This document shows, piece by piece, positions 32,880 through 41,722 of a stretch of 64,000 bases of DNA (the stretch's first letter is position 1; each line of letters begins with the position of its first letter). The translations under genes and the position numbers were made by a program. This stretch comes from Aristolochia californica (lineage: Eukaryota > Streptophyta > Magnoliopsida > Piperales > Aristolochiaceae). The notes beneath the pieces are model-generated. The model worked only from the letters and a program-made list of their open reading frames with translations, did no database searches and had not been told where the DNA came from. The stretch covers positions 34,254,908-34,318,907 of the forward strand of contig JARWKL010000002.1 in NCBI GenBank assembly GCA_029961685.1, in the 5' to 3' direction.

Positions 32880-33197
32880 ATGTTCACTTCGTCGGATCGC
32901 GAGCCGGCTCGAGGTGAGTTGGGATCGGTATTGAGCCAGGAGCGGGGGAGCATGAGCGAGACCGAGGGGGGGAAATTTTTTTCCTCCCCTCGTCACCACC
33001 GAGCCCCTCCCGTCGGCTGTTGTCGCCGCCTCTACCGCTGTCGACAGCTGCTCGCCGGCCACCTCTGTGGATGTTCGTTTGACTTCTTCCTTCGATTTTT
33101 TCCTCTCCTCGTCATCACTTCTGTTTCCATCTTCGCCGCTTCCGTCGCCGCCGTCACAGCCGTCATTCCCAGTGACAGGTCCTCCCCGGCATCTTAA
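32880..33197 (+). other. GC-rich open frame at the left end of the hAT-type element
   Basis: A 105-codon plus frame, and its minus shadow, lie in an unusually GC-rich part of an AT-rich region, with CCGCC and GTCGCC runs. Serine/arginine-rich, no domain recognised. It could be captured exon sequence of a host gene, but nothing names it. Confidence 0.3.
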
Positions 33198-33309
33198 CCC
33201 CCTTCCCTCCGCATCGTCTCGGTGAAAAACCTGAACCAGTAAGTTCAGGGGAGAAATAATCTCCCCCCTCCCCCGCGCGAAGATGATTTCGCACTTGCGA
33301 AAGATCAGA

Positions 33310-34600
33310 AAGTAAAAAGAAAAAAAAAAACTTTTTCCTTAAACTCTCCTTCCTCATAGCTCTTGAAAAAAAATTAAAAATGCATTTTATAGAAATAAGT
33401 TTCAATGAAATATTAGTGTCTCATGTTTTATTTAAATATTTTTCTAATTAAAAATTCTTATTAAAATCATATAATTTTCTAAGTAAGATTTTCCTACCAA
33501 GATGAGATAGAAAACTGAATAGAAATTTTTTGAATAAGTATTTAACAGTTGATGCTGTAATACTTTTAGCATGAAGCAATTTTCATTGCAATTTTGTGTT
33601 TGACATTTTATTTGATTAAAAATTTATCAATAAGTATAATAATATATTAGATTGATTATTAATTTTTATTTATTTCCCTAGAAGAGGCAATAAAAGGTCC
33701 ATTTAACTTTCGTAAGAAAATTTTAAAATATTTCTTGTAATTTTCTAATAAGTCACTATTAGTAATAGGATTTTATTTAAAGGTTTTTTTGGGAATATGT
33801 ATCATAGGGAAAATATTTCTAGTTTTTTCTAGAATATAAATTTTCATCTAGGGGCACTAAGGAGGCCATAGTAAATTTATGGCCAGATTCAAAAATTACA
33901 AAACAAGCTAGACAACAAATGGAGTAAAAAAGATTAATATTGGTGCATTTTAATCCATTATTGAAATTCAATCCTGAACCTCCCCTATCATTATTTTTTT
34001 TTAAATGTATGCATAATGTTATATATAATTTATTCGAAGCCACCCCTACGTGCGAGATCGTTAACAAGGAAAAAAAAAACTCTTTGTCCCTTCCTAAATG
34101 CTCTTGAAGAAATTGAAAAGATATTTTAGTAGAAATACGTTTCTAGAGACTATTAGTGGTTTTTTCAATAAATGTCGAAAATGACATTTTTAGTAGAAAT
34201 ATAGGGACAATTAGTGCCTCATGTTTTTTGAAAATATTTTTCTAATTATAAATTCTTGTTAAAAAATCATATAATTTTCAAAGTAAGATTTTCTTGCCAA
34301 GATGGGCTAGAAAACTGTACAGAAAAATTTTGAATAAGTATTTGACAGTTGATGGTATAATACTTTTAGCATGAGGCAATTTTCATAGCAATTTTGTGTT
34401 TGACATTTTATTTGAATAAAAATTTATCGATAAGTATAATAATATATTAGATTAATTATCAATTTTATTTATTTCCTTAGAAAAGGTAATAAAAGGTCCA
34501 TTTAACTTTCCTAAGAAAAATTTAAAATATTTCTTGTAATTTTCTAGTAAGTCTCTAATAGTAATAGGATTTTATTTAAATGATTTATAGTTTTTATTTG
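33310..34600. repeat. Direct duplication of about 0.5 kb inside the hAT-type element
   Basis: About 33325-33790 and 34070-34600 share long runs, for example ATCATATAATTTTC, CTTTTAGCATGA and AATAAAAGGTCCATTTAAC. The spacer is about 280 bp. No gene. Confidence 0.85.
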
Positions 34601-34619
34601 GGTGATTGTAAATTGATAG

Positions 34620-34980
34620 TGATATTTCATTTAATTTTGTTGTGTTTGATTATTGTATGGAGTTTATTCATAATGTTATGCATTGTATGGAGTATTTAGA
34701 CTATTTTATAGAGTGTATGGAGTGTATAAACAATATCATGGAGTGTTTATGAAATGTATAGACAATTTTATGGAGTGTTTATGAAGGTATTATGTATATA
34801 GATTATGCCCAATTTTAAGTAGAGGTCATGCCGAATTTTATTTAAGTACGATATACATAGATTATGCTCAATTTTATGTAGAGGTCATACCCCATCTTGT
34901 ACATGTATTATATATATAAAAGTTATGCCCAATTTTATGCAAAATATATGCATAATTTTATATACAATTTATTTTATATA
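34620..34980. repeat. Imperfect short repeats (ATGGAGTGTTTAT, ATTATGCCCAATTTTA)
   Basis: Two runs of degenerate units in the right arm of the hAT-type element. AT-rich, no gene. Confidence 0.55.
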
Positions 34981-35182
34981 TATATTTTGAAAAGTTTGAA
35001 ATGTATGTTGAAGCTCGAGCTCAGCTCGAACTCGGTTAAAATTTTTGGGCTCGATATCGATAACAATTTTAGGATCGAGACGAGGTTTGAGCCGAGCTTC
35101 GAAGCTCGGCTCAAAATATTTAAATCAAGCATGGCTCGAACATAGGTAGATTCGGGCTTGGCTCGACTTGATGTCACCCCTA

Positions 35183-35365
35183 TTTAAGGGGTAAGAACAA
35201 TGAGAAAGGGAAGCATTGATTTAGGTTAATTTTAGGTTAAACAGGCTTGGAGCTCTCCTTACGAGTTCTAATATTTTCAAGCTTCCCTTTGGCTTGATCT
35301 TCATTTTCTCTTCTTCCTCCCTATGAATCCCTACGAATTCTTGTGTCAGGTCTGGGACCCTAACA
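35183..35365 (+). repeat. 5' LTR of K, second part
   Basis: Begins with the duplicated TTTAAGGG and ends GGGACCCTAACA. The PBS follows. Confidence 0.9.
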
Positions 35366-35379
35366 ACTGGTATCAGAGC
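35366..35379 (+). other. Primer binding site of K
   Basis: ACTGGTATCAGAGC directly after the 5' LTR. Confidence 0.88.
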
Positions 35380-36640
35380 GTGAACGCAATAAGCCATTCT
35401 ATATCCCCAGAAGAATGGATGGTGATGCACAGAGAAATAACCCTAGAAGAATGAATGGCGATGCTCAAAGAAATGAGATAAATGCGGTGGATTGGCATTG
35501 AAGAGAAAAAAATACAGGAACGGCGTGCAGATTGCGTAAAAAAATTTCTTGTAAGGAAGCAAATGGCCGCCGAAAAGGTCATACGACCTCAAATCTCCGA
35601 TCACGACATATGTGCAGAAGACTCAGACGCTATTTTAGACGAGCATAAAGGCCAAGGGCCGGGAAATTCCAATATTTCTGAGCACAAAATACACACCAAA
35701 CTAAAGGTAGCCGATTGAGACGTTGTCTCGGATGGGTAGGAGACGCCAACAATCAGTGAGCACTCTGTCTCTTTAGAATGGGGTTCGGCATCGAGTCCTT
35801 TCCCAATGGACGCCGTGCGTCTCTCCAAACCGAAGACGTAGAGAAATTCAAAGCCAAATAGTGGGGAAGTAATACAAATCCGAACAGGGGCAATTCCGAA
35901 ATTGTCGACACTGGACAATTTGGGGGCGACCTCAATTCCGAAAGTGGGGATAAGGGAAATTTCCGAGCAGGAACATCCCACGTAAAAATCCAGAGCAGGG
36001 CAATGGGACACAAAAATTTCGAACTCAAACCACTTCTACTCATGGTTAGCAAATCTTCCGGCGACGGTTCCGACTATGACACAGGAGGCGAAGCCCCAAA
36101 GGGCTGCCCTTCACCACCGAACACCGAGGAGGCTCTATCGGCGCCGTCGGAAACAAGTTCGATGGGATTGGACTTCCGGCCTCCACCTCTCCATCACAAT
36201 CTCTCTCTTGGCAGTCCAACGGGGAACCATCTTCATTGCAATTGGGGGTAAGCTTCGGAAACTCCTTCGATTTTTAGATCAAAACATGTCTTTCAGGGCA
36301 TTGATGTGGCTCAAAGGGGCTGAATAGTAGCAACACTGCTTGAAAATTAGAAACGAAGGTTCTCTGTGTCGTGAAGCAGAGAATCAATGGCCAATTGATG
36401 GATGTTCGGATTGGGGGTATGCAGTTCGAGATGAAAGTTTTTGGAGGATGCCGGAATCCATTGAATTTTTTTTTTGGGGACCTCTGAATTTTTGTTTCGG
36501 GTGGCTTGGTTGTTCTGTTGCTGCGCACAGCACCAGTGCATATGTTCGTTGTCCACTTGACACTGTGCAGCTATTTAATTTTTCTCTTAACGAGTTCACC
36601 AGCAGGCTGAATGTCCTATATATAATTGTGCTTAATGGGA
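35380..36640 (+). other. K 5' interior, no recognised gene
   Basis: Broken frames of up to 136 residues on both strands. The plus frames around 35830-36250 are Gly/Ser/Asn-rich (FGGDLNSESGDKGNFRAG). They might be gag relict or untranslated leader of captured RNA. I cannot name them. Confidence 0.4.
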
Positions 36641-37035
36641 TGCTCCTGTATTATAAGCACGTCAATTTTGAGAAGGGGGCAGCAGCTGCTCTAACTGTTG
36701 AAGGGCTTATTTTTTGGGGTCCCATGTCTGTAGTAATGCGAGACAGCAATGAGACATTCCCATGTTTTGGATTGGTTAATTTTGACAATGCAACTGCAGC
36801 TGCTCTTGCCATCGAGGGCCTTCATGGAAAACACTTTGATGACAAGGAGTGGGATTTTGGGAAGGCTCTGCAGAACTCAGTAAGAGAGATGGGATTGAAG
36901 GGAAGGTTTGAGTAGAATAATCTGGAGATTGTAGACAGGTGCCCTAACATGTACTTGAAGAACATGGATGACAGCATAGATGCTGAGCAGCTGAAAGAAT
37001 TTCCAAGTTTCCAGTTTATTGTCTTAACATCTCCT
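36640..37035 (+). pseudogene. Poly(A)-binding protein fragment (RRM region)
   Basis: Plus strand. Poly(A)-binding proteins coat mRNA tails with four RRM domains. The blocks here read VNFEKGAAAALTVEGL, then MSVVMRDSNETFPCFGLVNF, NATAAALAIEGLHGKHFDDK, EWDFGKALQNSVREMGLKGR, and after a stop NMYLKNMDDSIDAEQLKEF. This is the order found from the end of one RRM through the linker into the next (RNP1 is decayed: CFGLVNF for GFGFVNF). The reading frame stays open through 36915. No intron is seen. The flanks switch to unrelated sequence at both ends. Non-functional cargo of K. Confidence 0.85.
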
Positions 37036-37118
37036 CGAGGAGCATTCATTGCAGCACTGGCTGTTTCACTGCTTCTGCAGTTAAGATCCTCTCTTCTTAC
37101 AACAGAAAATGGTCCTAC

Positions 37119-37955
37119 ATGTCTCCAGCGTTAAAGAATTTCCCTGAGAATGTCGACATGATGAAAGTTATAGACAAGGCACAGTCATTCCAAGCTCTAA
37201 CACTGGAAGCTAATACCTGTTCATCTCTTTCCTCCAGTATTTCTGGTTCAGTGAAGCCCACATTTTCCAGAGGTTGCAGTCTTTCTTCTGGTTCAGCTTC
37301 CCCTAACTCTTTACCGGATAGTTACTGGAATGAGATATGGAGGGTACTCAACCACACCGACAATCCCTCTAATGGCAGCCACAATGACCACTTTCTCTAT
37401 GGAGAAAAAAAGGGTTCTTCAGGTCAAGAAAGACCAAGTCTGGCGAGAGCAGAATCAGCACCTTCTTCAATTAAGAGTCAGAAAGGAAACAAGATTTATC
37501 GATTCTCTGTTAGGAGAAGGCTGTTAGCAAATTTGACTAGGGAATTTGGTGAGTCGGAGGTAGAGGATGAGAAATCGACTTCCAATGTAGTTTCCACCAG
37601 TAAAAATCCTCTCTCAGTTGATTTAGAAAAAGGATTTCGGGGTGGTCCAAGTGTACAAACCGGTGGTCAATGGAAGAGTTACAACGAAGATCCAGGGATT
37701 GCCAAGGAGATGACAGCGATCTTCTCTGAGTTACTGGGTGAAATCCTTCACGGAGGACGACTGGGTGCTCCTGATTTTGCGGCTGTGGCACTACAGAATC
37801 CAGTGTCGCCAACAGTGCTGCTGCTGCACCCAATACTGATTATTCAGAATCAAATGGACCAAGTTTATGATATTGGATCCACCTTCCAAGCCAAATTTAT
37901 TCCACAGTTGGTCTCACGGGTTTTGGGAGAGGCTGTTCAGAGTGACGAGTTCATA
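37119..37955 (+). pseudogene. Unidentified long frame in K
   Basis: Plus frame of about 280 codons without a stop, between the poly(A)-binding protein and PRMT3 pieces (it continues into the PRMT3 stretch in a non-matching frame). Ser/Asn-rich, with LPDSYWNEIWRVLNHT, KIYRFSVRRRLLANLTREFG and GIAKEMTAIFSELLGEI. I do not recognise it. An open frame this long in a decayed element suggests captured coding sequence. Confidence 0.45.
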
Positions 37956-37959
37956 TTGC

Positions 37960-39110
37960 AAATTAGATGTTGGATTTGTGGCTCACGTTCCAGAATACTA
38001 TGGATCTGCTCAATCATCTCCATCCAGAGCAGAATACTATGGATCTGCTCAATCATCTCCATCCAGAGCATACAGTTGATAGGAATGGAGAATTTCCTTG
38101 GGAGGTTGATACGTATCTGAAACCATTCATGTCGGAGGATGCATTCTTGCATAGATTTTGCGGGGACGAAGATGACCAAGATGAATGTACCCCATCAGCT
38201 CACAGAGTGGAACTCCTAAGGGAGGTGGACAACGTCAAAGATTTTGCTGGGATTTTCTTGGAGGATGAGAATGTTCTTGATGCTGTTTTATATGAACTTG
38301 ATTATGTTCATGGGACTTTCAAGAAGGTACATGTCTATGTTCATGAATTTCCAATTGCTGGTAACAAGGCCCAAAATGTTATTGCTGGAAATGGCATGTC
38401 GGGGGGTGAGATTGAAAGATTTTCTACATGGGAATAGAAGGATAAAAGTTTGAAGGTTTCTTTTGCAAATGTGGCTGCCAGAGAATTCAAGATAGTATAC
38501 GAGAATTATTTTGGTGCATACAGTTCTTTTGGAATTCACAGAGAGATGATCAGCGACAAGGTGAGGACAGATTCTTAAAGGGCAGCTATTCTGAATAATC
38601 CTTCTCTCATGAGCCATGCCACAGTTCTGGATGTTGGTTGTGGTACTGGAATTCTGAGTTTATTTGCAGCTCAAGTTGGGGCCATTCTCCCTGATTTTGC
38701 AACTAGGTTTGTTGCTGGAATTGGGAGATGTGGAACTAGCGTCCAGACCTTTAATCTGGTGACATGGGAGTCTAGTAATATCGACTTCACCTCTAGCTTT
38801 GAGTTGGAGCCGAAGATTGATGGTTCAGGGGAGTGTTGCAGAATTTTGTTATGGTTTGAGACTGCCTTCACAAGCAGATTTTGGAATGAAATGCCAGTTG
38901 TCCTATCCACTTCCCCATACAAATCAACGCCACATTGGTCCCAGACAATATTGACTTTCAGGGAGCCGATTGCCATCTCTTCTGCAAGGCTTGTTGCCGA
39001 TAAAGTTGGGACAAAATCTATAGGGAATCCTCTAGTTTTGGCGTCCAGAGGGCGGCCATTGCTATCGCGGATGTTACTTGGACACAGGTGGAGATGTCGG
39101 CATACAGACC
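37960..39110 (+). pseudogene. PRMT3: PRMT3 (arginine methyltransferase 3) fragment fused to the chromovirus tail
   Basis: Plus strand. PRMT3 methylates arginines, notably on ribosomal protein S2, and has an N-terminal zinc finger. Seen here are RCWICG and MDLLNHLHPEH (zinc finger, with a 39-bp duplication), DTYLKPFMSEDAFL (38110), then LKVSFANVAAREF, NYFGAYSSFGIHREMISDKV, SLMSHATVLDVGCGTGILSL (SAM-binding motif I, near 38620), GAILPDFATRFVAG, FDFTSSFELEP-like (DFTSSFELEPKIDGS) and GFTSRF-type blocks, then SQTILTFREPIA. The region between motif I and GAILPD is deleted in frame, removing the double-E loop, so it cannot be active. From 38609 the frame is open for 187 codons and ends in the chromovirus tail. 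The match crosses several exon-sized blocks without introns. Confidence 0.93.
37992..38069 (+). repeat. 39-bp tandem duplication in the PRMT3 zinc finger
   Basis: Two identical 39-bp units (37992-38030 and 38031-38069), 13 codons each, repeating QNTMDLLNHLHPE. Confidence 0.95.
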
Positions 39111-39155
39111 TTACTTTCGAGCTTGATGACAAGCTCGTTCTTCCAGGGGGTGTAA
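39111..39155 (+). pseudogene. Chromovirus pol tail in K
   Basis: Reads TDLTFELDDKLVLPGGV in frame with PRMT3 and runs into the LTR (V-M-L-C-T-Q-stop, 39170-39172). The CCAGGGGGTG polypurine tract is at 39143-39152. Confidence 0.82.
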
Positions 39156-39484
39156 TGTTATGCACACAATAATATTATTATTTTTATTTTTTTTAATTTA
39201 CTTTATTTATTTCAGTTTTAGGCCACAAGGGTAATTTTGGAATATTTTATTTATAGGGGAATTTTTTTAATATTTTATATTAAACCCTATCAGGGACCCT
39301 ATTTAAGGGGTAAGCGCAATGAGAAAGGGACACATTGATTTAGGTTAATTTTAGCTTAAACGGGCTTGGAGTTCTCCTTACGAGTTCTAGGGTTTTCAAG
39401 CTTCCCTTTGGCTTGATCTTCGTTTTCTCTTCTTCCTCCATACAAATCCCGACGAATTCTTGTGTCAGATCGGGGACCGTAATA
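39156..39484 (+). repeat. 3' LTR of K
   Basis: 329 bp, TGTTATGCACAC to GGGACCGTAATA (terminal CA changed to TA). Uninterrupted, so it gives the empty site for the hAT-type insertion. Followed by GCGAG. Confidence 0.92.
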
Positions 39485-39489
39485 GCGAG

Positions 39490-39750
39490 ACGCATAGGTA
39501 GGCCGATGAGGAAAGATGCAGCGTCAGTCAGTAACATAATTGATGCGGCATCTGATGTTGACTAAATGGTGGGAGCTTCTAAAATCGGGTCCGCAATACA
39601 AGCACGACATAGGGAGAAAGAACGGGAATTTTTGGAAAAAAGAGAAAAAAGATAATAGGAGCCTAAACTGCTAGAGATAATTCATCAGAAAAGGATGACA
39701 TTATCTCTGTGGGTTGACCAAGTCAACTCACAGAACTTGCTCTGATACCA
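39490..39750 (-). other. L2 unknown end, leader and primer binding site
   Basis: Aligns with L1 10595-10841. The PBS TGGTATCAGAGC (minus strand) is at 39739-39750, intact unlike in L1. No gene. Confidence 0.75.
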
Positions 39751-40079
39751 TGTTGAATTTATTGAAAAGAGAAAAACTTCATTGACTTGATCTAATCTCA
39801 GTACACAAAGCCTTATTTATAATAGCGGCAAGTAGTAGTATCCAATTACAATTAAACTACCCTTGCCCCAATTACATCCAAACTCTAACACTTGAAGATA
39901 AGTCCTTGCATACTTAAATAAATCAACAAAAATAGAAGACTAAGATAACTAAAACACCTTTCAACTAAGATTCTTATGTGAGACCTCCTTCTGTGAGACT
40001 CTTGTAAAACTCCTCCATATAAATTCTGGTCTCTAGGATCATCTCTAAAGTTCATGTTACGGAGGATCTCATGCCAACA
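39751..40079 (-). repeat. 5' LTR of L2
   Basis: 329 bp, TGTTGAATTTATTG to GATCTCATGCCAACA. Matches 10842-11156. It directly abuts exon 1 of the EDR1-type gene, so L inserted in or just before that exon. Its last nine bases (ATGCCAACA) are in frame with the exon. Confidence 0.9.
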
Positions 40080-40383
40080 GTGCCTTCCACTTCCTCTCCC
40101 TCTCCCTCTCCCACATTCACCTCTAATCACCACACGGCCGCCTCCGCCCACGCCCCGCCCGCCGCTTCCTGGCCTCCCGCCCTAGCCATTTGGATGAATT
40201 ACTGGTCGTCGTCATCGGAGTTCCAGGTGCAGCTTGCCATGGCAATCAATGCTTCCAATTTGGACTTTCGGGATGATCCAGACTCCGATCAGATCCGACC
40301 TACCACTCTCTTGAGCCTGGGTTGCCGGAATTCGGGGTGGCAAAGGGAGGACACCACGGAACCTATGTCGAGGCAATATTGGG
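40080..40383 (+). pseudogene. EDR1-type Raf-like MAPKKK, exon 1 part
   Basis: Plus strand, open from the LTR border. A Ser/Pro/Ala-rich N-terminus leads into WSSSSEFQVQLAMAINASNL and DFRDDPDSDQIRPTTLLSLG, ending MSRQYW. This is the hallmark start of the EDR1 domain (Pfam 'EDR1') of plant Raf-like kinases, where SRRYW-DYNVLDYDEKV follows; the latter is found at 41244. The true start codon and any upstream part are cut off by L2. A clean GT donor is not visible (TGGGCGGTTATT), which may be decay. Confidence 0.88.
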
Positions 40384-41243
40384 CGGTTATTGATTGCAAT
40401 TTTTTTTGGAAATATAAGGGTTTCTTTGGAAGTTTGGAATTGGAATTGTGTTTGTTCTCTGTGGGTATTATGGTTTTGGTTGTACACACTTTATTGGGAA
40501 TCTAGTGGGATTGTCAATTTTGGCTTGTGTGAGCCATCGAAGTCATGCATCTCGAAGGCTCTGATCCACACTTAATGTGGTGGCACTTTGTGGTATCCCA
40601 TACATTTTTAGGCAATGCCTTCCTATAGAATGTGAACCTATTGTGGATATACAAATATAAATTATAATCATATTTATAGGGCACTCTTTGAAGAGATTAT
40701 AATTATCTACCAATGTAGAACTAGTAGCTTCAACTTTAGAGTTATTGAAGGGATTTGTCAGTCTTATGACGGAAAGCTATTCATGAAATGATAAATCACA
40801 TTTTAGACTACTTATATGAAAACATAATAGAATTCTTTCAAAATCTCCAAAATGCAAAAATAAAATTGTATTCGAAACATGTCATCTTGAAGTATATTGA
40901 AGACACCAGAATGTGAAGTTGTAGCTGAATATGAGTTGAAATTTTGCTGCAGCAAAAATTATGTGAGTTGTGGCAACGACTTTAGAAGGCATCAAACTTA
41001 CCTGATACAAGTCTTTAATGAAATGGAAGATGATGAAATCTTCATAGTTGGGATAAGGCTATGATATTGATGATGATTCAAAAAGAAAATTTTCAATCTG
41101 TCATACTTAGTGAATAGTAAAATCTGGTTTCATATTCATACATTTTGCTCAAATTTGTTTGCTATGCATTCTATGATTTTTACTTGTTTTAATTAAACTT
41201 TGAGTATCTTTGATCTTGTTGTGTTCATATTGGCCTCACCAAG
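40384..41243 (+). other. Intron 1 of the EDR1-type gene
   Basis: 860 bp AT-rich sequence without coding potential of note. The 3' end TCACCAAG is a weak acceptor without a good pyrimidine tract. Confidence 0.6.
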
Positions 41244-41665
41244 ACTACAATGTGCTTGATTATGATGAGAAGGTCGTAGATGGTTTTTATGACATATATG
41301 GATTCTCTACTAATATTATGGGCCAGGGAAAGAAGCCTTTACTTGTAGAGGTTCAAGGGAAACATGGAGAGCTTGGCTTAGAAATAGTTGTTGTCAATCG
41401 AGCAATTGATCCTGCTCTTGAAGAGTTGCTGCAAGTTGCACACTACATCCAACTGGACTGCCTTGTTACCCAAGTTAGTATTCTAGTGCAGAGGATTGTT
41501 AACTTAGTTACAGAGCATATGGATGGGCTTGTGAGGGATGCCAATGATGTGCTGGCGAGGTCGATGGAAAGAACTATTGACTTGCACACTTCACTTCATA
41601 CAAGTGTGTTGCCTATTGGGTGCTTAAATGTTGGTCTTTCACATCATCGTGCTCTTCTTTTCAAG
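41244..41665 (+). pseudogene. EDR1-type Raf-like MAPKKK, exon 2
   Basis: Open for 140 codons. Reads DYNVLDYDEKVVDGFYDIYG, LGLEIVVVNRAIDPALEELL, LVQRIVNLVTEHMDGLVRDA and TSVLPIGCLNVGLSHHRALL, ending FK at a good donor (CAAG|GTAAGC, 41662-41671). It is the core of the EDR1 domain, which in EDR1/CTR1-like kinases has a regulatory role upstream of the C-terminal kinase domain. About one residue in four differs from the family consensus as I know it, but no stop or frameshift is present. The closest subgroup appears to be the MAPKKK delta/EDR1-like kinases. Confidence 0.92.
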
Positions 41666-41722
41666 GTAAGCCATAGGTTTTCATCTAAAAATTCCTTGTG
41701 AGAGGTATTTATTAGTTCTTTG

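Larger units (their letters stand above)
32731..35182. mobile_element. hAT-type non-autonomous DNA element in the K LTR
   Basis: 2452 bp with short inverted ends TAGGGGTGGC and GTCACCCCTA, flanked by a perfect 8-bp duplication TTTAAGGG (32723-32730 and 35183-35190). The K 3' LTR shows the empty site CTATTTAAGGGG. Both ends are dense in GAGCTCGAGC and GGCTCG motifs that can form hairpins, common for hAT subterminal regions. No transposase frame is present. The centre holds a 0.5-kb direct duplication. Confidence 0.88.
32573..39484 (+). mobile_element. Element K, chromovirus-derived gene carrier (plus strand)
   Basis: 5' LTR 32573-35365 (333 bp without the hAT-type insertion), 3' LTR 39156-39484 (329 bp), perfect target duplication GCGAG (32568-32572 and 39485-39489). 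PBS ACTGGTATCAGAGC and a chromovirus pol tail are present. There are no gag-pol enzymes. The interior (35366-39155) carries poly(A)-binding protein and PRMT3 pieces plus unidentified frames. Same LTR family as J, opposite orientation. Confidence 0.92.
10842..40079 (-). mobile_element. Element L2, host of most of the nest
   Basis: Minus-oriented LTR element whose 3' LTR is 10842-11156 and 5' LTR is 39751-40079. Removing M, G, J and K (with their duplications) leaves about 3.0 kb. From the 3' end it holds a polypurine tract, an RNase H C-terminal remnant of copia type, spacer with GTCTG repeats, an ATL-type RING-H2 fragment, an unknown conserved segment, leader and PBS. It carries no gag, integrase or RT, so it must have been mobilised in trans. 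Its left LTR doubles as the 5' LTR of L1, whose PBS abuts it from the other side. Confidence 0.8.

Noticed and set aside
32880..33197. Possible transposase exon at the hAT left end
   Set aside because: No hAT dimerisation (hATC) or zinc-finger BED motif is seen; only low-complexity Ser/Arg-rich sequence.
35601..36011. Minus-strand 136-aa frame in K
   Set aside because: No recognisable blocks; overlaps broken plus frames in the element leader and lacks any conserved neighbour.
37537..37833. Minus-strand 98-aa frame opposite the K cargo
   Set aside because: Shadow of the plus-strand open frame at 37119-37955; no domain, and composition follows the plus-strand codons.
40384..40505. Continuation of EDR1 exon 1 frame to 40505
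   Set aside because: Residues after MSRQYW do not match the family, while the expected DYNVLDYDEK follows at 41244, so this is intron read-through.
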